Of a DNA stretch of 64,000 nucleotides, positions 55,401-61,959 are shown piece by piece. Positions within the stretch are counted from its first letter, which is position 1. The number at the start of each line of letters is the position of its first letter. This stretch comes from Muribaculaceae bacterium Isolate-036 (Harlan). GTDB taxonomy: Bacteria > Bacteroidota > Bacteroidia > Bacteroidales > Muribaculaceae. The stretch lies in contig RIAY01000001.1 in the NCBI GenBank assembly GCA_003833075.1, positions 372,001 through 436,000 on the forward strand. The letters run 5' to 3'. The position numbers and the translations under genes are program-made. The notes beneath the pieces were generated by a model. It was not told the origin of the DNA and searched no databases. It was given only the letters and a program-made list of their open reading frames with translations.

Positions 55401-56038
55401 CTGCTTCGGGCAATATGGCGTCAGTTTCGGCAATACGCATTGGAGATCTGCCTCCGATGGTGACTTTGCTTGGTGCCGCATCCGGCTTTTGGGAAAGCGC
55501 ATACGCTCCGGTTATTTATCCTCAGGAGGGTTCTTCCGACATTTTCGTATGGGAGGGCGCGGTGAAACCTACTGCCGACAGGAAGCATTTCAAGTTTGCA
55601 GCAAGTCCCGGAGAACCGGCGGAAACAACATTCATGATTCCGGAAACGGTGGATTATAACGGAAATGTAAAGACTGTGAAATTAGGGGAGACCTATAAAT
55701 ACTGCGAAGAAACCGGAGGCGGCAGTGATCATTTCTGGGGATTCGCACCTTTGGATTGCGGTCATTGCAAAGTGATTGTCAATAAGTCTGACAAGACCGT
55801 GTCTTTTTTAGACAGACATACGTCGGCAATATGCCAAACCGGTGTTGATTTTGCACTGAAGGCTTATTTCCGGGGAGAAAACCTTATTGTGGAGAGTGTA
55901 GATGAAGAAGTGGAGGTTTATGACCTTTCCGGACGATGCATTGTGCGGACGGATACCGGCTGGCTTTCTGTGAATTGCCCGTCTTCAGGTATATATATCG
56001 TGCATTCAGGCGGTCACACTCTCAAACTTGTAAAATGA
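52475..56038 (+). CDS. SusD-glycosidase-SusE/F-like-T9SS fusion protein
   Basis: One uninterrupted 1187-residue ORF. Residues 1-560 are a SusD lipoprotein (signal LSGCTNLDE; DEWGREFLAEGRRRIDLIRF near 530). At KIYPVPRS the SusD ends early and runs straight into residues 560-870, the C-terminal two thirds of a clan GH-D glycosidase nearly identical to part of the next gene, keeping nucleophile D612 and acid/base D681 but lacking the first three barrel strands. Residues 880-1110 are SusE/F-like carbohydrate-binding domains, and 1120-1187 a T9SS tail. A lipid anchor and a T9SS tail on one protein is contradictory. It looks born by recombination between SusD and a GH-SusE pair. Function of the GH part is doubtful. 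Confidence 0.85.
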   Translation: MKPYKYLAGLAMATLTLSGCTNLDETVYDQISSNNYFNTKEDVIAMAFRSFEHGYWTIVPRFRIQELPGDQLIIPRRDGSWDDGGVWRQFHYHTWTPDIARHVHDEWDSCFAGIGQCNFAIDRFSELGPAKFGFSEEEFNSLRTQNRVLRCWYYIRLLDAFRNVPFSVSYDDPSKNSMAQVPPEFIFNFVETELKESIPLLYKKESLGSGSQYANLWTQGGAAALLVRLYLNAKEWIGVDRLADCEKVAQDIVDGVYGAYKVDDRWDAPFDSENDKCDELVFFFSGSCNYTSWHYNQLYNWGVPSNSELFFNDYKVKHGGHNGEFVCSPSYDPTGMLYDFELGMTVQKFRKYPGDVRLAKYKNLGGGKREGMFLFGNLEYTQNGIKRKLKAPEMPYDLCIRDAVGQFHYMKEDKWLTSANSDMTTGDYNSGWYTVKYPMYSDTDPGAGESDFAEIRLPEIIYALAECKLRKGDATGAGKLLNSVRRRYYPQAMLRHVLYAPEGNVDLDMDEMLDEWGREFLAEGRRRIDLIRFGKFCTGKWWDKNPDADDHAKIYPVPRSLTRNSQDQVLYPEVTDRPDFTWVVTDHPGAREYIDGFFKHYHDMGVNFVRMDFMCWYEDGDPGRDYPVTCGYGRERYERGLAYICESASKYGIFTSIVMPELYNDGELERKYCNMTRIVQDTNIGGWHHFSSFNRGKIYDRWPYADNQFDGFTHWSHIGGKGKVILDGDFLRLNKCDNDDERRSQVSLQLIAGGPVAIADTPETIGDLSQFYTNDELLALNKDGFVGKPLSDVVNSEKSCRWWGTMTNGDVVIAMFNRESVSRTMSMNLEEIGLVGSYRVRDLWAHVYEESVTGTYKAQIPAHGCKVVRLMQKDAPHPSEIFLIGKATPAYWNIDQASETLREDDGTFVYSGPLFRGEIRFVSERDWHSVNYMPEHNGTWLTDGNKVEVFNGDPHELAKHWWVNESGTYEVRIKVSASGNMASVSAIRIGDLPPMVTLLGAASGFWESAYAPVIYPQEGSSDIFVWEGAVKPTADRKHFKFAASPGEPAETTFMIPETVDYNGNVKTVKLGETYKYCEETGGGSDHFWGFAPLDCGHCKVIVNKSDKTVSFLDRHTSAICQTGVDFALKAYFRGENLIVESVDEEVEVYDLSGRCIVRTDTGWLSVNCPSSGIYIVHSGGHTLKLVK
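54300..54546 (+). repeat. 247-bp tract identical to 56731-56977
   Basis: These 247 bases, covering both catalytic aspartates, are identical base for base to 56731-56977, while the sequence on both sides differs at many synonymous sites. This is best explained by recent gene conversion between the fused and the intact glycosidase. Confidence 0.95.
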
Positions 56039-56051
56039 TTAACCGAATCAG

Positions 56052-56071
56052 AATTTTCAATACTTACTTAT
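56052..56071 (+). repeat. 20-bp repeat shared with 58892-58911
   Basis: AATTTTCAATACTTACTTAT occurs here, running into the ATG of the intact glycosidase, and again at 58892-58911, 24 bases before the GH43 gene. The exact repeat before two PUL genes may be a shared regulatory site or a scar of the rearrangement that built this region. Confidence 0.7.
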
Positions 56072-57524
56072 GAAAAGATTTATTAACACGAAAAAGATAA
56101 TAACAGCATTGTTTTGCGCCTCTGTGGCGATTACGGTTTCGTGCAAGGACAATAACGTGGAGGGACCGGTGGAACCCACCCCTGATCCTGCTCCGGAACT
56201 GCCTGAATTGCCTGTTCCAGGTGATATTCATAAATATAAGGCTCCGCTTTATTGGACAATCTATGAATATGCACGAGAGATGGAGCTTGCCGGAATCCCG
56301 TATGATCAGATGGATTTGAGTTCTGATCAATGGGATGCCGTGATCGACATGATGGCTACTAAGTTCAAACCTTATGGCTACAACATGATCTGCACCGACG
56401 GATTTCTTCCTCAGAAGGCAAGAGACGGAGGCATTTATATGTCGCATTATGGTTCGATGCCCCTTAAAGAGCTTGTGCGTCGTGCCAAGGAAAAGGGACT
56501 GAAGGTCGGTATTTATGACAACCCATTGTGGATCAAGGGGAATCTTGACAGCAAGGTGCCCGGAACAAATTATTCTTTACGCTCGCTGACACGCAACCCT
56601 CAAGATAAAGTGCTTTATCCTGACGTTACAGACAGGACAGATTTCACATGGCTTGTCACCGATCATCCGGGAGCACGTGAATATATCGATGGCTTTTTCA
56701 AGCATTACCACGACTTGGGTGTGGATTACATAAGGATGGACTTCATGTGCTGGTATGAGGATGGCGATCCGGGACGCGATTATCCGGTGACGTGCGGTTA
56801 CGGAAGAGAGCGTTATGAGCGCGGTCTTGCCTACATCTGTGAGTCTGCTTCCAAATACGGTATTTTCACATCTATCGTGATGCCTGAACTTTACAATGAC
56901 GGCGAATTGGAAAGGAAATATTGCAACATGACCCGTATCGTTCAGGATACGAATATAGGAGGTTGGCATCATTTCTCTTCTTTCAACAGGGGCAAGATAT
57001 ATGACCGCTGGCCTTATGCCGACAATCAGATGGACGGTTTCACGCACTGGAGCCATATAGGCGGAAAGGGGAAAATTATCCTTGACGGTGATTTCCTTCG
57101 CCTTAACAAATGTGCCAATGACGATGAACGCCGTTCACAGGTGTCACTGCAGCTGATAGCCGGAGGTCCTGTGACCATCGCCGACACCCCCGAGACTATA
57201 GGAAATCTTGACAAGTTCTATACCAATGAAGAGCTCCTTGCCTTGAATACCGACGGATTTATAGGAAAACCATTATCTGACGAGATCGACAGCGAAGGCA
57301 GTTGCATATGGTATGGCACGATGAGCAATGGAGATGTCGTGATGGCGATGTTCAACAGAGAGGAAGCTCCTCGCAAAATGAGCGTGAATCTTTCGGAAAT
57401 CGGACTTTCCGGAGAATACAAAGTGCGAGACCTTTGGAAACATGCCGATGAATCCGCAGTTGAATCCGTTTTCACGGTTACTGTCCCGCGTCATGGTTGT
57501 AAAGTTGTTAAACTCACAAAATAA
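56070..57524 (+). CDS. Clan GH-D glycoside hydrolase (GH27/GH36-like), intact copy
   Basis: The 484 residues begin with a lipoprotein signal (ITVSCKDNN). A TIM barrel follows with strands LYWTIYEY, YNMICTDGF and LKVGIYDNPL, then GVDYIRMDF with nucleophile D224 and RIVQDTNIGGW with acid/base D293, then a small beta domain. This is the clan that holds alpha-galactosidases and the isomalto-dextranases of GH27. With SusE/F-like and GH31 partners, an alpha-glucan such as dextran is as likely a substrate as an alpha-galactoside. It is the complete form of the piece fused at 52475. The ATG follows the 20-bp repeat. Confidence 0.82.
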   Translation: MKRFINTKKIITALFCASVAITVSCKDNNVEGPVEPTPDPAPELPELPVPGDIHKYKAPLYWTIYEYAREMELAGIPYDQMDLSSDQWDAVIDMMATKFKPYGYNMICTDGFLPQKARDGGIYMSHYGSMPLKELVRRAKEKGLKVGIYDNPLWIKGNLDSKVPGTNYSLRSLTRNPQDKVLYPDVTDRTDFTWLVTDHPGAREYIDGFFKHYHDLGVDYIRMDFMCWYEDGDPGRDYPVTCGYGRERYERGLAYICESASKYGIFTSIVMPELYNDGELERKYCNMTRIVQDTNIGGWHHFSSFNRGKIYDRWPYADNQMDGFTHWSHIGGKGKIILDGDFLRLNKCANDDERRSQVSLQLIAGGPVTIADTPETIGNLDKFYTNEELLALNTDGFIGKPLSDEIDSEGSCIWYGTMSNGDVVMAMFNREEAPRKMSVNLSEIGLSGEYKVRDLWKHADESAVESVFTVTVPRHGCKVVKLTK

Positions 57525-57548
57525 ATTATTTAATTAACCTTAAAAGTT

Positions 57549-58577
57549 ATGAAACAAAATTTACTTAAGGCGATGGCATTAGGCGGTGTCATGCTGTTGA
57601 ATGCAGTCTCTATTTCTGCTGCAATTCCCGAACATCTTTATATGGTAGGCGAAGCTTCGCCAAGTCTGTGGCATATTGATCTGGCTCAGGAAATGACTAA
57701 CGAGGGCGATGGGGTATTCAGCTATCGCGGTAACCTTTATAATCAGAACCTTCAGTTTATTGATGCAAGAAACTGGGGTGGAGTGCGTTATGTTCCGGAA
57801 CATTCAGGCACATGGCTTATTAATGCACACGAGGCGAACGTTATAAGTGCTGTCGGGAATGAAAACCGTTGGTGGGTGACTGAGCCGGGAACCTATGATG
57901 TTAAAGTCTATTTTAGTGATAACGGTGAATCTGTGATGATAACTGCGCAATGGGTTGACGAGTTGTCTCCGTTGGTTGTTCCCCTTGGAGCTGCCACAAA
58001 TCAGTGGGACACGGCATCTGTTCCTCCCACATTCAACATTTATCCTGAAGAAGGAACCGAGGATGTATTCGTATGGGAGGGTACGCTGTCTCCTAATGAC
58101 GGTTGCAGTCATTTTAAATTTATCTCCTATCCGAGTAATTATTGGGAGACTTGGTTCTATGTTCCATCCGAATTGGATTTTAACGGAAACGTGAAGCTTG
58201 TAAAGGCGGGAGAAACATATCCGGTAAGAAGAACTTGGGGCAATAGTGAAAACGCTCAAGACCATTTCTGGGGATTCCCGGCAGAGGCATGCACTCCTGA
58301 TAAAAAATATAAGGTGACACTTAACCTTGGTGAGAATACAATAAAATTTGAGAACATTGTAGAGTCAGGAGTTAATGAAATTGCCGGAACTGAATTGAAA
58401 GCAAGCTTTATAGGTGGTGACCTGGTTGTGGAGGGTGCTTCCGCCGGAATTGAAGTCTATGACATATCCGGTCGTAAGGTGGCTCAGTCAAATGGTGGCT
58501 CACTTACCGTTGCAGGCCTTTCCAATGGAGTCTATGTTGTGAAGACAGCAGGCAAGGCGGTCAAGATTGCGAAATAA
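57549..58577 (+). CDS. SusE/F-like surface glycan-binding protein with T9SS tail
   Basis: The 342 residues have a plain signal peptide (SISAA), two SusE/F-like domains (HLYMVGEASPSLWHIDLA and VVPLGAATNQWDTA) and a T9SS sorting tail (VYDISGRKVAQSNGGSLTV). Each domain resembles its counterpart at the end of the 52475 fusion, so the two are paralogues. It should be exported by type IX secretion and held at the surface to bind glycans. It lies 24 bp after the glycosidase gene. Confidence 0.85.
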   Translation: MKQNLLKAMALGGVMLLNAVSISAAIPEHLYMVGEASPSLWHIDLAQEMTNEGDGVFSYRGNLYNQNLQFIDARNWGGVRYVPEHSGTWLINAHEANVISAVGNENRWWVTEPGTYDVKVYFSDNGESVMITAQWVDELSPLVVPLGAATNQWDTASVPPTFNIYPEEGTEDVFVWEGTLSPNDGCSHFKFISYPSNYWETWFYVPSELDFNGNVKLVKAGETYPVRRTWGNSENAQDHFWGFPAEACTPDKKYKVTLNLGENTIKFENIVESGVNEIAGTELKASFIGGDLVVEGASAGIEVYDISGRKVAQSNGGSLTVAGLSNGVYVVKTAGKAVKIAK

Positions 58578-58594
58578 TCGTTTTGAATATTGAG

Positions 58595-58664
58595 GCTTTA
58601 GGTTTTTTTTAAAAGGTCTTTAGAGTCTTTAAGGTCTTTAAAGTCTTTGTGAAAAACCTAAAGC
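58595..58664. repeat. Four 9-bp tandem repeats inside a hairpin
   Basis: GTCTTT begins at 58616, 58625, 58634 and 58643, exactly 9 bases apart, lying between inverted arms GCTTTAGGTTTTT (58595-58607) and AAAAACCTAAAGC (58652-58664). T's follow, so the hairpin may end the upstream transcript. The rest of the 58578-58935 gap holds a TAAATTTG -7 element near 58758, probably starting the GH43 operon, and the 20-bp repeat at 58892; no gene is seen. Confidence 0.7.
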
Positions 58665-58935
58665 TTCTTTTAATTTTTTATTGTCGGTTTTAACTAATCA
58701 TACTAAGTAAGTGTTGGAAATTAGCTTATATTAAGAAGCTGTTTAAAAAATAAAAGTTAAATTTGGGGCGGCTATCTTCGAGTTAAAATTCATTTAAGGT
58801 AAAGAAGCTGGCTATGCGACAGATGAGAAATCATGAAAGCATCCAAAAGATTCAAAATTTAAATAAGCACAACATTTACTTATTATAAACTAATTTTCAA
58901 TACTTACTTATTCTTAATTATTCTTTTTAATAGGC

Positions 58936-59934
58936 ATGAGGAAATTTTTAATGACGATTCTGGCGGCTTTTGTAGTTTTTAATCTCTATTCGGGAAATTA
59001 CAAGTTGTCAGAGATCAATATCCGGGATCCGTTTATTCTTACAGACACCGTTGAAGGACGGTATTATATGTATCGAACTTCCGATTCCATAGATTCCAAT
59101 GGAAAAATCAGGGGTGGTGTAGAAGTTTTCATGAGCCGTGACCTTGAAAACTGGGAAGGACCGAAGACGGTGATGCGCATACCAGACGGCAACGCCTTGA
59201 CCGGAACGGTATGGGCTCCGGAGGTGCATGCCTATAATGGACAATATTACCTTTTCGCCACGATCAACAGTGACATAAAATGGAAAAAAAGTCAACCCGG
59301 CTGGGGCGATTTCACTTTGCGCGGCACTCAGATATTTCATTCCACTTCACCGGAGGGACCTTTCGTGCCTTTTGACAAGTTTCCTCACACCCCCGACATG
59401 ATGGCACTTGACGGCACGCTCTGGGTTGAGGATGGGAAGCCCTATATGGTCTATTGTCATGAATGGGTGGAATTGGGCGACGGCACCATGGAACTTATAG
59501 AACTTACGCCCGACCTTTCCAAGACAATAGTGCCGTCAAAAGTCCTTTTCAATGGCTCCGCTCCGGAATGGTCAACGGGTATGCAGCCGTCTCCCGGCTC
59601 GCCACGTGGATACGTCACTGACGGATGCTACCTTTACCGCACGGGAAAAGGGAAGCTGCTGATGATCTGGTCAAGTTTCGGCAAAGACGGTTACGCTATC
59701 GGTATTGCCGAATCGGCTACCGGCTCAGTGAAGGGACCATGGATCCAACATGAAAAACCTTTCTTTCCCGATAATGGAGGGCATGGGATGATTTTCAAGA
59801 CCCTGTCAGGAGACCTCTGTCTCATCCTGCATCAGCCCAACGATCCCTTGGGTGCCGAACGGGCACATATCTATCCTCTTGAAGACACAGGCGACACCCT
59901 AATGTTAAAATCAAAATCCAATCATACCAAATGA
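58936..59934 (+). CDS. GH43-like glycosidase
   Basis: The 332 residues have a signal peptide and a five-bladed beta-propeller of the GH43 type. INIRDPFIL gives base D31, LDGTLWVEDG gives D159, and YCHEWVEL gives acid E176. GH43 enzymes usually attack arabinose- or xylose-containing chains, but some act on galactans, so the substrate is open. The stop overlaps the next gene start by four bases. Exported to the periplasm or surface. Confidence 0.82.
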   Translation: MRKFLMTILAAFVVFNLYSGNYKLSEINIRDPFILTDTVEGRYYMYRTSDSIDSNGKIRGGVEVFMSRDLENWEGPKTVMRIPDGNALTGTVWAPEVHAYNGQYYLFATINSDIKWKKSQPGWGDFTLRGTQIFHSTSPEGPFVPFDKFPHTPDMMALDGTLWVEDGKPYMVYCHEWVELGDGTMELIELTPDLSKTIVPSKVLFNGSAPEWSTGMQPSPGSPRGYVTDGCYLYRTGKGKLLMIWSSFGKDGYAIGIAESATGSVKGPWIQHEKPFFPDNGGHGMIFKTLSGDLCLILHQPNDPLGAERAHIYPLEDTGDTLMLKSKSNHTK

Positions 59935-61925
59935 AACCACTGCAAACCTGCCTTCTTGCCGCCTCTGCAATCCTGGCGCTCAACGGCAACGCATCTATCT
60001 ACAGGATTGTCTCTCCATCCGGAACCGTGACTGCGGAGATTATCAACGACGGTGACCTGTCATGGCGCGTCAGCCATGACGGAAAGGAGGTCCTTTCGAA
60101 ATCCCCCATATCAATGACCCTCACCGACGGCACAGTCTGGGGACAAGGAGCACGCGTGTCCGGATCCTATAAAACTTCAGTCAACAACACCATAAACGCT
60201 CCATTCTCACAGTCTTCAACCATGCCCGACAGCTATAACGGAATCACGCTGAAGATGAAAGGAGACTGGAGTCTGGAATTTCGTGCCTACGATGACGGAG
60301 TGGCATATCGTTTTGTCAGCAACCGCAAAAAGCCTTTCGAGATCACTGCCGAGCAGGTTGAGTTCAATTTCCCGGATGATTTCACGGCAACCGTGCCGTA
60401 TGTGCGTGGCGGTTCCGATGAAGACATGCAGTCGCAATTCTTCAATTCATTTGAAAACAAGTATACCGTGACTCCGCTATCCGGATTGAATCCACGTCGC
60501 TTGTCATTCCTTCCACTTGCCGTCAATGCAGGTAACGGGATAACCATAGCGATCACCGAGACTGACCTCCGGGATTATCCCGGACTTTACCTCTACAATC
60601 CGGACGGGACCATGTCGTTGAAGGGTAAGCATGCTCCATATCCAACAAAGACCGAAGACGGAGGATACAACAATATCCAGTCGGTCGTTACGGCTACTGC
60701 CCCATATGTCGCCAAGGTGTCATCTCCACGCACATTTCCATGGCGCATCCTCGCCATCGGGAAAGACACTGGAATCGCCTCCACCAACCTCAGTTACCTT
60801 CTTGCTGAGCCTTCGCGCATAGCGGACACTTCCTGGATCAAGCCCGGCAAAGTTGCCTGGGACTGGTGGAACTGCTGGAATATTACCGGCGTTGACTTCG
60901 AGGCAGGCATCAACACGCCGACCTACAAGCATTATATTGACTTCGCTGCCGATAACGGCATAGAATATGTCATCCTTGATGATGGTTGGGCTGCAGGAAA
61001 AGGGGAGGATCTGTTTGTCATAAATCCCGATATAAATCTTGAAGAAATCATTTCATATGCCAAAGGTAAAGGTGTCGGCATTATTCTCTGGGCGGGTTAT
61101 CGCGCATTCGAACGTGATCTTGAAAAAGTATGCAGGCATTATTCGGAAATGGGAGTCAAGGGTTTCAAGGTGGATTTCGAAGATCGTGACGACCAGCTCA
61201 TGACAACTTTCAACCATCGTGCCGCCGAGGTAGCAGCCAAGTATCATCTCGTGCTTGACATTCACGGGGCATACAAGCCCGCCGGCATCAACCGGACATG
61301 GCCTAATGTCCTGAACATGGAAGGTGTCAACGGGCTTGAGAACATGAAATGGTCAGACCTTGACACATTCGATATTATACAATACGACGTGACCATGCCC
61401 TATCTCCGTCAGATAGCCGGTCCGGTGGATTATACGCAAGGCGCGATGAATAATGCTAACAGGCAGAACTTCCGTCCCGTCCATACCCAACCGATGAGCC
61501 CCGGCACACGCGCACACCAGCTTGCCCTCTATATGGTTCTATATTCCCCTCTGAACATGCTTTGTGACTCCCCGTCCAACTACCGACGCGAGCAGGAATG
61601 CACCGACTTCATATCGTCCGTACCCACCGTATGGGACGAAACCGTGGTTCTTGATGGCAAGATGGGTGAATATATAGTCACGGCGCGCCGCAAGGGAAAT
61701 GAATGGTACATCGGTGGTATTACGAACTGGATACCACGGGAACTTGAAATAGACCTCACTCCCCTCAGACTGGGGGGCACCCGTGAGATGACACTCTTCA
61801 CAGACGGGGTGAATGCTCACCGCAACGGCAACGATTACCGGAAGGAGATCGTATCCCTGAAAAATGAGAGGTTCCTAAAAGTGAAGCTTGCGCCAGGTGG
61901 CGGTTTCGCAGCCCATATAAAATGA
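59931..61925 (+). CDS. GH97 glycosidase, retaining type
   Basis: The 664 residues start with a signal peptide and match GH97 throughout (DTSWIKPGKVAWDWWNCW). The catalytic site is of the retaining subgroup: KVDFEDRDDQ puts the nucleophile at D415, the same number I recall for the B. thetaiotaomicron retaining alpha-galactosidase, and E464 in NMEGVNG is the likely acid/base. The glutamates that mark the inverting SusB at 16951 are missing. It should act on alpha-galactoside or related links. Confidence 0.9.
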   Translation: MKPLQTCLLAASAILALNGNASIYRIVSPSGTVTAEIINDGDLSWRVSHDGKEVLSKSPISMTLTDGTVWGQGARVSGSYKTSVNNTINAPFSQSSTMPDSYNGITLKMKGDWSLEFRAYDDGVAYRFVSNRKKPFEITAEQVEFNFPDDFTATVPYVRGGSDEDMQSQFFNSFENKYTVTPLSGLNPRRLSFLPLAVNAGNGITIAITETDLRDYPGLYLYNPDGTMSLKGKHAPYPTKTEDGGYNNIQSVVTATAPYVAKVSSPRTFPWRILAIGKDTGIASTNLSYLLAEPSRIADTSWIKPGKVAWDWWNCWNITGVDFEAGINTPTYKHYIDFAADNGIEYVILDDGWAAGKGEDLFVINPDINLEEIISYAKGKGVGIILWAGYRAFERDLEKVCRHYSEMGVKGFKVDFEDRDDQLMTTFNHRAAEVAAKYHLVLDIHGAYKPAGINRTWPNVLNMEGVNGLENMKWSDLDTFDIIQYDVTMPYLRQIAGPVDYTQGAMNNANRQNFRPVHTQPMSPGTRAHQLALYMVLYSPLNMLCDSPSNYRREQECTDFISSVPTVWDETVVLDGKMGEYIVTARRKGNEWYIGGITNWIPRELEIDLTPLRLGGTREMTLFTDGVNAHRNGNDYRKEIVSLKNERFLKVKLAPGGGFAAHIK

Positions 61926-61959
61926 ACGAACAATAAAAATTGATTAACCAAATATTATT

